64,000 bases of DNA from Rubellimicrobium aerolatum (GTDB taxonomy: Bacteria; Pseudomonadota; Alphaproteobacteria; Rhodobacterales; Rhodobacteraceae). A model generated the notes under the pieces. It was not told the origin of the DNA and did no database searches. It saw only the letters and a list, made by a program, of their open reading frames with translations. The position numbers and the translations under genes were made by a program. This document shows positions 8,915 to 16,822 of this stretch, piece after piece. Within the stretch, counting starts at the first letter, position 1; each line of letters starts with the position of its first letter. The DNA is taken from positions 25,437-89,436 of the forward strand of contig NZ_JAGGJP010000012.1 of assembly GCF_017872975.1 (NCBI RefSeq), read 5' to 3'.

Positions 8915-11436
8915 CCCCCCCCTCCGAGACGCCGCCCGAGACGTCGCCCAAGCGCCCGACCGCGCTCCGCCTCCACCGCGCGCTGGAGCCGATCTACGCC
9001 TCGGACCCCCGCTTCCGGGGCTGGTTCACGACCAACAACAACAACGACATCGGCCTCCTCTTCCTCATCGCGGCGGCGGGGTTCTTCGTGGTGGGCGGCG
9101 TCCTCGCCATGCTGATCCGGGCGCAGCTCGCCAGCCCGCGCTCGGTCTTCATGGGGCCCGACGTCTACAACCAGGTCTTCACGATGCACGGCACCGTGAT
9201 GATGTTCCTGTTCGCCATCCCCTTCTTCGAGGCGATGACCGTGCTCCTCCTGCCGGGGATGCTCGGCTCGCGCGACATGGCCTTCCCGCGCCTGAGCGCC
9301 TACGGCCTCTGGTGCTACCTGATCGGCGCGACCACGGTGGTCGCCTCGCTGATCCCGGGGCTCGCGCCCGACAGCGGCTGGTTCATGTATCCGCCGCTCA
9401 CCTCCACCGAATACTCCCCCGGCATCAACACCGACATCTGGCTTCTCGGCATCACCTTCATCGAGGTGTCCGCCATCTCGGCGGCGGTCGAGGTGGTCGT
9501 GACCGTGCTGCGCTACCGCGCGGCGGGCATGTCGCTGTCCCGGATGCCGATCTTCGCGTGGTACATCTTGGTCGTCGCGGTGATGATCCTCACCGCCTTC
9601 CCGCCGATGATCCTGGGCTCCGTCCTTCTGGAAACGGAGCGCCTGCTCGACTGGCCCTTCTTCCAGGCGGATCGCGGCGGCGACGCGCTCCTTTGGCAGC
9701 ACCTGTTCTGGCTGTTCGGCCACCCGGAGGTCTACATCATCTTCCTGCCCGCCGCTGGGATGATCTCCACGATCCTCCCCGTCATGGCCCGCACCACGCT
9801 CCTGGGCCACGGCTGGGTCGTCGGCGCGGCGGTGTCGCTCGCGGTCCTCAGCTTCGGGCTCTGGGTCCACCACATGTTCACGACCGGCATCCCGCACATG
9901 GGGCTCGCCTTCTTCTCGGCGGCCTCGACGCTGGTGGCGGTGCCGACGGCGGTGCAGATCTTCGCCTGGATCGGCACGCTCTGGCGCGGGCGGCCCCGTC
10001 TCGATCTGCCGATGCTCTGGCTCCTGGGCTTCTTCGCCACCTTCGTGATCGGCGGGCTGACCGGCGTGATGCTGGCGGTGGTGCCCTTCGACTGGCAGGC
10101 GCACGACACCCACTTCGTCGTCGCGCACCTCCATTACGTGCTGATCGGCGGCTACGTCTTCCCGATGATCGCCGCCGTCTACTACTTCCTGCCGATCTTC
10201 ACCGGCCGCACGCGCTTCTTCAAGCTGGGCGAGGTCGCGTTCTGGCTGGTGGTCCCGGGCTTCCACGTCACCTTCCTCGCCGTCCACTGGGCGGGGCTGC
10301 TGGGCCAGCGCCGCCGGACCTGGACCTACGACGCGGGGCAGGGGTGGGAGATCATCAACCTTGTGGCCTCGGTCGGCTCCTTCGTCATGGCGATCGGCTT
10401 CGCGCTGGTGATCCTCGACGTGGCGGTGAACGCCGCCGTCTCCAGCCGGGGCCGCCGCAACCCCTGGGGGGCGGGGACGCTGGAATGGGCGACGTCGATG
10501 CCGTCCCCGTCCTACAACATCGCCTCGATCCCGGTGGTGCGCGGCCGCTACCCGCTCCGCGACGACCCCGACCTCGCCCACCGCATCGCGCGCGGCGAAG
10601 GCCTCCTCGCCTGGCCCGCCCGCAACCGGCGCGAGACGCTGGTGGTCGGCACCGCGCGGGGCGAGCCCCTCCAGGTCGCCGTCCTCCCCGGCAACACCGC
10701 GCTCCCTTTCGTCATGGCCCTGGCCACGAGCGTCGTCTTTCTCGCCCCGCTGATCGACGCCTACCGGTCGGCCGGGGTGGCGCTTCTGGCTGTCCTGGCG
10801 CTGGCGCTCCGCTGGGCCTGGACCCTCGGCTCCAAGGTGGACGAAGGCCCGCTCGACGCCGGCCACGGCCTCGCGCTCCCCTCGGCCGCCGAGGTGCCCG
10901 ACCCGCCGGGATGGTGGGGCTCGGTGTTCCTGCTGCTCGCGGACGTCACGCAGTTCGGCTCGCTGCTGTTCGGCTACGCCTTCCTCTGGACGGTCGCGCC
11001 CAACTGGCCACCGCCCTCCTACCTCGCGCCCGGCCTCTGGGGACCGGCCCTCGCCCTGACCGGCGCGGCGGCACTGGCCGCCGGACCCCGCCTCGCCGCC
11101 CGCGCCATCGGCCGGACCCGCGCGCCCTGGCCCGGCCTCGTCCTCGCGCTGGGCGGCGCGGCGGCGTTGGCCGGCGGCGCGGCGACGGTCTGGGCCGCCC
11201 GCGACCCCACCGCCCACGCCTACGACGCGACGCTCTGGCTCCTCGCCGGCCACATCCTGCTCCACGCGGCGCTGGCCGCGATCATGCTCCTCTACCTCGG
11301 CGCGCGGGTGGCAAGGGGCTACGCCTCGCCCGCCCGCATCGGCGAGGCGCGCATCGTCCAGCTCTGGTCCGACTTCGCCGCGGCGACAGGCCTCGTGGCG
11401 CTGGCCGCCGCCTGGCTGCCGGGGGCCTTCGCATGA
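8911..11436 (+). CDS. ctaD: Fused heme-copper oxidase subunit I + III
   Basis: An 841-aa fusion. Residues ~1-560 are subunit I: heme ligand in FTMHGTVMMF, active-site FGHPEVYIIFLP (CuB His, proton-channel Glu, cross-link Tyr), CuB pair VHHMFTTG and heme His pair in HDTHFVVAHLHY. Residues ~590-841 are a subunit III-like multi-helix domain (WWGSVFLLLADVTQFGSLLFGYAFLW). The segment that normally reads P-T-G-x-K-x-F, with the K-channel lysine, is PTAVQIF here, so Lys is replaced by Gln349. The start overlaps the coxB stop (ATGA), and the next small gene overlaps in the same way. With the CuA-less subunit II it should form a terminal oxidase, reducing O2 in the inner membrane. Confidence 0.88.
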   Translation: MTPPSETPPETSPKRPTALRLHRALEPIYASDPRFRGWFTTNNNNDIGLLFLIAAAGFFVVGGVLAMLIRAQLASPRSVFMGPDVYNQVFTMHGTVMMFLFAIPFFEAMTVLLLPGMLGSRDMAFPRLSAYGLWCYLIGATTVVASLIPGLAPDSGWFMYPPLTSTEYSPGINTDIWLLGITFIEVSAISAAVEVVVTVLRYRAAGMSLSRMPIFAWYILVVAVMILTAFPPMILGSVLLETERLLDWPFFQADRGGDALLWQHLFWLFGHPEVYIIFLPAAGMISTILPVMARTTLLGHGWVVGAAVSLAVLSFGLWVHHMFTTGIPHMGLAFFSAASTLVAVPTAVQIFAWIGTLWRGRPRLDLPMLWLLGFFATFVIGGLTGVMLAVVPFDWQAHDTHFVVAHLHYVLIGGYVFPMIAAVYYFLPIFTGRTRFFKLGEVAFWLVVPGFHVTFLAVHWAGLLGQRRRTWTYDAGQGWEIINLVASVGSFVMAIGFALVILDVAVNAAVSSRGRRNPWGAGTLEWATSMPSPSYNIASIPVVRGRYPLRDDPDLAHRIARGEGLLAWPARNRRETLVVGTARGEPLQVAVLPGNTALPFVMALATSVVFLAPLIDAYRSAGVALLAVLALALRWAWTLGSKVDEGPLDAGHGLALPSAAEVPDPPGWWGSVFLLLADVTQFGSLLFGYAFLWTVAPNWPPPSYLAPGLWGPALALTGAAALAAGPRLAARAIGRTRAPWPGLVLALGGAAALAGGAATVWAARDPTAHAYDATLWLLAGHILLHAALAAIMLLYLGARVARGYASPARIGEARIVQLWSDFAAATGLVALAAAWLPGAFA

Positions 11437-11735
11437 GCGACATCCTGCGCCTGTCCGTGCCGCTGGCGGCCTGGCTCGCGGGGTTCAGCGTGGTCTACGG
11501 CCTCCAGGGCCTGTCCTGCTCGCGCCACTGGCCCGAAGGGCTGGCCGCCCGCCCCGTCCTCCTCTCGGCCTGGGTCCTCGCGGTGGCCCTCCAGGCGGCG
11601 CTGCTCTGGATGCTTCTCCGCAACCCCTCGCCCTCGCCCTTCGCGCGGGCCGTCAGCCTCGCCCTGGCCCTGACCGCCCTGCTGGCGGCGCTCTGGACGC
11701 TCATGCCGGTGGCGGTCACCTCGGTCTGCCTTTGA
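11433..11735 (+). CDS. Small four-helix-like membrane protein at end of oxidase operon
   Basis: A 100-aa hydrophobic protein with about three membrane segments (LSVPLAAWLAGFSVVYGLQGL, PVLLSAWVLAVALQAALLWML, AVSLALALTALLAALWTLMPV). It contains a Cys (LSCSRHW) in the first loop. No family is recognised. The start overlaps the fused oxidase gene by four bases, so it belongs to that operon and may be an accessory oxidase subunit or assembly factor. Confidence 0.6.
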   Translation: MSDILRLSVPLAAWLAGFSVVYGLQGLSCSRHWPEGLAARPVLLSAWVLAVALQAALLWMLLRNPSPSPFARAVSLALALTALLAALWTLMPVAVTSVCL

Positions 11736-11818
11736 CCTCTCCACCGTCCCGGTGGCCCCTGGGCCAGCGCGGGCGCACGCGGTATCAAGCGCCCGTGCCC
11801 GCCGACGCAGGAACGACG

Positions 11819-13687
11819 ATGACCCGAACCACGATGGCCCGCCGGTCCTGGGGCGCCACGGCCCTCCTGGCCGTCGGCCTCCTCGTCGTCGTGGCCCTGG
11901 TCGTGGAACGGGCGGCGACCCGCTTCCACCTGCGCGAAGGCCACGCCCGCGCCGAGGCGACGCTCAACCTCGCCGCGAGCGGCCTGGGCGGCTGGCTCCG
12001 GCGATTCGAGGTGGTCCCGCAGCTCCTCGCCGACGACGAGGCGCTCCAGCGGCTGGTGCTGGAGCCCGACGCCATCGACTTCCCGCACCGGCTGGCCGAG
12101 GCCAACCGCTGGCTGGAGGAGCGCAACGCGATCCTGGGCTCCTCCGAGCTCTACGTCATCGGCCTCGACGGCACGACCCTGGCCGCGAGCAACGCCCACC
12201 GTCCCGACAGCTTCGTCGGCCAGAACTTCGCCTATCGCCCCTACTTCACCGAGGCCCGCGCCGGGCGGATCGGGCGGTTCTTCGGCCTCGGCACCACCTC
12301 GGGCGTCCGGGGCTACTACTTCGCCGGGCCGATCCGCGACGCGGCGGGCCGCGTGGCCGGGGTCATCGCCGTGAAGGTCGGCCTCGACGGCCTGGAGGCG
12401 GAATGGAGCGCCGGCGTCGAGAGCGTGCTCGTCTCCGACCCCGAGGGCATCGCCTTCCTCTCCAGCGAGCCCGGCTGGCGCTACGCCACCTTCGGTCCCC
12501 TCGGCCCCGACCGGCTCGCCCGCAGCCAGGCCTCTCGCCGCTACGCCGATGTCGCCCCGCGCGAGGCGCCGGCGCGGCGCGCCCGGGTCGGCGGCATCGA
12601 CCTGCTCGCCGTCGCGAGCCCCGGCGGGCGCGAGGCCGAATACGTCGAGGTCCGCCGCCCCATGCCCTCGGCCGGCTGGACGCTCCATGTCCTGCTCGAC
12701 ACCGCGCCGCTGCGCGACCAGGCGCGGCTCGCCGCCGCCCTGGCCGCCACGCTGCTAGGCGCGCTGGGCCTGGGCCTCCTCGCGCTGCGCCAGCGTCTCC
12801 AGCGCGGGCGCGAGAGGCTGGCCTCCAAGGAGGCGGCCAAGGCCGAGCTGGAGCGCCGCGTCGCCCGGCGCACCGCCGAGCTCCAGGCCGCCAACCGCCT
12901 CATCGCCGCCGAGGTGGCCGAGCGCCGCGCCGCCGAATCCGAGCTGCGCCGGACCCAGGCCGACCTCGTGCAGGCGGGCAAGCTTGCGGCGCTGGGGCGG
13001 ATCTCGGCCGCGCTCAGCCACGAGATGAACCAGCCGCTCGCGGCGGTGCGGAACTACGCCGACAACGCCATGCTCCTTCTCGACCGGGGCGACCCCGCGC
13101 GGGTCCGCGACAACCTGGGCCAGATCCTCAAGCTGGTGGACCGCATGGCCGCCATCGCCCGTCACCTGCGCGAGGTGGCGCGCAAGCCGGAAAGCCCCCT
13201 TCAGGACGTGGACCTCCCCGAGGCCGTGGCCGAGGCGCTGGCCGTCGCCGGGCCGCGCCTCGCCGCCGTCGGAGCCGAGGTCTCGACCGACCTGCCCGCC
13301 AGCGTCGGGCCGGTCCGCGCCGGGCCCGTGCGGCTCCAGCAGGTGCTCGTCAACCTGCTCGCCAACGCCGCCGACGCGGTGGAGGGGCGGCCCCTGCGGC
13401 GCATCCGCGTCGCGGCCCGCCCCGAGGGCGGGCGGGTGCTGCTGGAGGTGTCCGACACCGGCCCCGGCGTCGCACCCGCCATCGCCGACCGCATCTTCGA
13501 CCCCTTCTTCACCACCAAGGGCGTGGGGGCGGGGCTGGGCCTCGGCCTCTCCATCTCCTACAACATCGTCAAGGACTTCGGGGGCGACCTTTCGGTGCGG
13601 CCCGAGCCCGGGGGCGGCGCGACCTTCGCCGTCGCGCTGGACCCTGCGCCAGCGAGGATCGCGCCCAGAGGGATCGCGGCCGAATGA
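11819..13687 (+). CDS. dctB: DctB-type sensor histidine kinase
   Basis: A 622-aa sensor. An N-terminal membrane helix (~residues 10-30) and a second one (~residues 300-325) flank a periplasmic double-Cache/PAS domain with the DctB hallmark NFAYRPYFTEA...GIGRFFGLGTTSGVRGYYF. A coiled-coil follows (KAELERRVARRTAELQAANR). The phospho-acceptor is H401 in SHEMNQPLAAVRNY, with N-box (LVNLLANAADAV), DTGPGV and GLGLGLSISY ATP-binding motifs. DctB-type kinases sense C4-dicarboxylates or related acids. ATG 11819 has AGGA upstream; ATG 11834 is possible. It overlaps dctD by four bases. Confidence 0.88.
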   Translation: MTRTTMARRSWGATALLAVGLLVVVALVVERAATRFHLREGHARAEATLNLAASGLGGWLRRFEVVPQLLADDEALQRLVLEPDAIDFPHRLAEANRWLEERNAILGSSELYVIGLDGTTLAASNAHRPDSFVGQNFAYRPYFTEARAGRIGRFFGLGTTSGVRGYYFAGPIRDAAGRVAGVIAVKVGLDGLEAEWSAGVESVLVSDPEGIAFLSSEPGWRYATFGPLGPDRLARSQASRRYADVAPREAPARRARVGGIDLLAVASPGGREAEYVEVRRPMPSAGWTLHVLLDTAPLRDQARLAAALAATLLGALGLGLLALRQRLQRGRERLASKEAAKAELERRVARRTAELQAANRLIAAEVAERRAAESELRRTQADLVQAGKLAALGRISAALSHEMNQPLAAVRNYADNAMLLLDRGDPARVRDNLGQILKLVDRMAAIARHLREVARKPESPLQDVDLPEAVAEALAVAGPRLAAVGAEVSTDLPASVGPVRAGPVRLQQVLVNLLANAADAVEGRPLRRIRVAARPEGGRVLLEVSDTGPGVAPAIADRIFDPFFTTKGVGAGLGLGLSISYNIVKDFGGDLSVRPEPGGGATFAVALDPAPARIAPRGIAAE

Positions 13688-15039
13688 CCCAGCCACCCAC
13701 AGTCCTCCTCGTGGACGACGACGAGAGCATGCGCCACTCCACCGCCCAGGCGCTGGAGCTGGCCGACCTTGCCTGCCTCGCCCTGCCCTCGGCCGAGGAG
13801 GCGCTGGCCCGCGCCCGCCCGGGCCTCAACGGCGCGGTCGTCACCGACATCCGGATGCCGGGGATGGACGGCATGACGCTCCTCGCCCGCCTGCGCGAGA
13901 TCGACCCCGAGCTGCCGGTGATCCTCGTCACCGGCCACGCCGAGGTGCAGCTCGCCGTCGATGCGATGCGGCGCGGCGCCTACGACTTCATCGAGAAGCC
14001 CTTCGCGACTCAGGCGCTCGTGGCCGTGCTCCGCCGCGCCCTCGACCACCGCGCGCTGGTGCTGGAGAACCGCCGCCTGCGCGCCGTCGCGGGCCAGCAG
14101 GACGACCTAGAGGTGCGCCTGCCCGGCCGCAGCGCGGCGGCGATCGACCTGCGCCGCCGCCTGCGCGCCCTCGGCCCCAGCGAGGCGGACGTCCTCGTGA
14201 TCGGTCCCACCGGCGCGGGCAAGGAGGTCGCGGCCCGCGCCCTCCACGACCTGTCCCCGCGCGCCAGCCGCCCCTTCGTGGCGATCAACTGCGCCGCGCT
14301 CCCCGCCCAGATGGTCGAAAGCGAGCTCTTCGGCCACGAGGCCGGGGCCTTCCCCGGCGCGATGCGCCCCCGCTTCGGCCGCTTCGAGCACGCGCGCGGC
14401 GGCACCATCCTCCTCGACGAGGTGGGCTCCATGCCGGCCGAACTGCAACCCCGCCTCCTGCGGGTGCTCCAGGACCGCGCCGTGGTGCGGCTCGGCTCCA
14501 ACGAGCCCATCCCTCTCGATGTCCGCTTCCTTGCCACGTCCAAGGTGGACCTCGCCGGCCTCGTCGCCCGGGGCGGGTTCCGCGAGGACCTTTACTGGCG
14601 GCTCGCCGTGACGCAGCTCCGCCTCCCGCCCCTGGAGGAGCGGCGCGAGGACATCCCCCTCCTGTTCCTCCAGCTGGTGCGCGAGGCCGCCGCCCGCCAC
14701 GGCCGCCCGGACGCCGCGCCGCCGCCCGAGCTGCTGGCCGACCTCGCCGCCCGGCCCTGGCCCGGCAACGTCCGCGAGCTCCGCAACGCCGCCGAGCGCT
14801 GGGTGCTGGGCCTGGACTGGATGGCGGCCGAAGACAGCGGCGCGACCGCCGGGCGGCTGGCCGACCGCGTGGGCGCCTTCGAGCGCAGCATCCTCGCCGC
14901 CGCCATCGCCGCGAACGGCGGCCGCCTGAAGCCCGTCTACGAGAGCCTCGGCATCAGCCGGAAGACGCTCTACGAGAAGATGCAGAAGCACGGGCTCGAC
15001 CGCCACCTCGTGGCCGACGGGGACGGCCCCGAGGACTGA
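13684..15039 (+). CDS. dctD: DctD-type response regulator with variant sigma54 motif
   Basis: A 451-aa NtrC-family protein. Order: receiver domain (DDDES, phospho-Asp in VTDIRMPGMDG, Lys in FIEKPF), AAA+ domain (Walker A GPTGAGKE at residues ~174-181, Walker B GGTILLDEV, arginine-finger region) and a Fis-type helix-turn-helix at the C-terminus (LKPVYESLGISRKTLYEKM). The sigma54-contact loop normally reads GAFTGA; here it is GAFPGA (residues 221-226), a change expected to alter RpoN contact. It is paired with dctB and sits directly upstream of tctCBA, its likely target. Confidence 0.87.
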   Translation: MTQPPTVLLVDDDESMRHSTAQALELADLACLALPSAEEALARARPGLNGAVVTDIRMPGMDGMTLLARLREIDPELPVILVTGHAEVQLAVDAMRRGAYDFIEKPFATQALVAVLRRALDHRALVLENRRLRAVAGQQDDLEVRLPGRSAAAIDLRRRLRALGPSEADVLVIGPTGAGKEVAARALHDLSPRASRPFVAINCAALPAQMVESELFGHEAGAFPGAMRPRFGRFEHARGGTILLDEVGSMPAELQPRLLRVLQDRAVVRLGSNEPIPLDVRFLATSKVDLAGLVARGGFREDLYWRLAVTQLRLPPLEERREDIPLLFLQLVREAAARHGRPDAAPPPELLADLAARPWPGNVRELRNAAERWVLGLDWMAAEDSGATAGRLADRVGAFERSILAAAIAANGGRLKPVYESLGISRKTLYEKMQKHGLDRHLVADGDGPED

Positions 15040-15050
15040 CGCCCCGCGAT

Positions 15051-15099
15051 GGGTGGATTTCCACCCGTCCGCCCGGCGCCTTTGTCACCCTTTCCACCC
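15051..15099. promoter_or_regulatory. Candidate activator-binding sites upstream of tctC
   Basis: A perfect inverted repeat GGGTGGA-TT-TCCACCC lies at 15051-15066, and its half TTTCCACCC recurs at 15091-15099, 33 bases further on (about three helical turns). Such phased sites fit upstream activating sequences of an NtrC-type regulator, plausibly the adjacent DctD. No convincing -24/-12 promoter was found. Confidence 0.5.
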
Positions 15100-15246
15100 A
15101 CCCGGCGCGCGCGGGGTCAAGAAACGGCAGCCTCCGCCCTTGCCGGCCTTTGCGCGCCGCTCCGGCTTCCGCTCTTGTCGAGCGACCGCGCCGGCCTCGA
15201 GGAGGAGGCTGTCGCCGGCCCCATGCCATCCAAGGGAGGAGAACCC

Positions 15247-16224
15247 ATGGCACCGCTTTCCCGCATCGGCAGCCTCGCGGCCGCCGCGACCCTGCTCGCC
15301 AGCACCGCGCTGGCCCAGGGCTACCCCGAACGGCAGATCACCATGGTCGTGCCCTTCGCCGCCGGCGGGCCCACCGACACCGTCGGCCGCCTCGTGGCCG
15401 AGCGGATGTCCGAGCAGCTCGGCCAGCAGATCCTCATCGAGAACGTCGGCGGCGCGGGCGGCACGCTCGGCGCGGCGCAGGTCGCCGGGGCCGAGCCCGA
15501 CGGCTACACGATCCTGCTGCACCACATCGGCATGGCGACCTCCGAGACGCTCTACCGCGAGCTGCCCTACGAGACGACGACCGCCTTCGCGCCCATCGGC
15601 CTCGTGACCGAGGTGCCGATGACCATCGTGGCCCGCGCCGACTTCGAGCCCGCCGACATCGCGTCCTTCGTCGCCTACGTGAAGGAGAACGCCGACACGA
15701 TCACCATGGCCAACGCCGGGATCGGATCGGCCTCGCACCTTTGCGGGATGCTGTTCATGCAGGCCACCGAATCGCCCATCGTCACCGTGCCCTACCGCGG
15801 CGCGGGCCCGGCCATGACCGAGCTGGTGGGCGGGCAGATCGACATCATGTGCGATCAGACCACCAACACGACCGAGCAGATCAAGGGCGGCACCGTCAAG
15901 GCCTACGCCGTCACCGCGCCCGAGCGGCTGGAGATCCTCCCTGACCTGCCGACCACCGCCGAATCGGGGCTGCCCGGGGTCGAGGTGACGGTCTGGCACG
16001 GCCTCTACGCCCCCGCCGGCACCCCGCCCGAGGCCGTGGAGCGCCTGTCCGCCGCGCTCCAGTCCGCGCTGGCCGACCCCGGCATCGCCGAGCAGCTCGC
16101 CGAGCTCGGCACCGCGCCCTCGCCGGCCGAGGATGCGACCCCGGCCGCGCTGGAGGCCCGGCTCACCGAGGAGCTGGCGCGCTGGAAGCCGATCATCGAG
16201 GAGGCCGGCGTCTACGCCGACTGA
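15247..16224 (+). CDS. tctC: Tripartite tricarboxylate transporter substrate-binding protein
   Basis: A 325-aa periplasmic binding protein of the TctC/Bug family. The signal peptide ends at ALAQG (~residue 24). The mature start YPERQITMVVPFAAGGPTDTVGRLVAERM is the family signature, followed by ENVGGAGGTLGAAQVA, DGYTILLHH and VPYRGAGPAMTELVGGQID. It captures citrate-like or other carboxylates for TctAB. The start is preceded by GGGAGGAG. It is the first gene of tctCBA, with the dctBD pair upstream as probable regulator. The exact ligand cannot be read from the sequence. Confidence 0.92.
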   Translation: MAPLSRIGSLAAAATLLASTALAQGYPERQITMVVPFAAGGPTDTVGRLVAERMSEQLGQQILIENVGGAGGTLGAAQVAGAEPDGYTILLHHIGMATSETLYRELPYETTTAFAPIGLVTEVPMTIVARADFEPADIASFVAYVKENADTITMANAGIGSASHLCGMLFMQATESPIVTVPYRGAGPAMTELVGGQIDIMCDQTTNTTEQIKGGTVKAYAVTAPERLEILPDLPTTAESGLPGVEVTVWHGLYAPAGTPPEAVERLSAALQSALADPGIAEQLAELGTAPSPAEDATPAALEARLTEELARWKPIIEEAGVYAD

Positions 16225-16347
16225 CCACCTGCCGGATGATCCTCCCGGCCCGGAGCGAAGGCTCCGGGCCTCGGGCCATCGGTTTCGGGCAGGCCGGCCT
16301 TGCCTCGCCGTGCCCCCTCCCGTCCACCTCCAACCGTGGATTGCCCC

Positions 16348-16812
16348 ATGCGCGACCGTTCCTTCGATCCCACCGACATCGCCGCCGGCGTCGTCTTCAT
16401 CGTCCTGGGCCTCGCCTTCGGGCTGTCCTCCCTTGGGCTCGAGATCGGCACCGCCCTCCGCATGGGGCCGGGCTACGCGCCCCTCGTGCTCGCGATGGTG
16501 CTGACGCTGCTGGGCGTCCTGATCCTGCTTTCCGGGCTCAGGTCGCGGAGGGGCGAGCCCATCGGCCGCCTCGCCTGGCGGGGGATGGCGGTGATCCTGC
16601 CCGCCCCGGTCCTCTTCGGGCTGACCGTGCGGGGCCTGGGCTTCGTGCCGGCGATCTTCCTCGCCAGCCTCCTCGCCAGCATGGCCTCCCCGCGCATGAA
16701 GCCCTGGCAGGCCCTCGCCCTCGCCCTCGCGGTCACGGTCTTCTCGACCCTCGTCTTCTCCTACGCCCTGGGCCTGCCGTTCCGGCGCTTCGGCCCCTGG
16801 CTCCCGATCTGA
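16348..16812 (+). CDS. tctB: Tripartite tricarboxylate transporter small membrane subunit
   Basis: A 154-aa protein with four membrane helices, the usual TctB size. The N-terminus MRDRSFDPTDIAAGVVFIVLGLAFGL and the RMGPGYAPLVLAMVLTLLGVLIL segment are typical. It forms the membrane part of the secondary transporter together with TctA. The open frame extends 16 codons upstream, but ATG 16348 begins at the conserved family start. It lies between tctC and tctA, 10 bases before tctA. Confidence 0.88.
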   Translation: MRDRSFDPTDIAAGVVFIVLGLAFGLSSLGLEIGTALRMGPGYAPLVLAMVLTLLGVLILLSGLRSRRGEPIGRLAWRGMAVILPAPVLFGLTVRGLGFVPAIFLASLLASMASPRMKPWQALALALAVTVFSTLVFSYALGLPFRRFGPWLPI

Positions 16813-16822
16813 GGCGCATCCC

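Noticed and set aside
15100..15246. Possible sigma54 promoter before tctC
   Set aside because: No GG-N10-GC pair with acceptable flanking bases was found; CTTTGC-like matches lack the -24 element.
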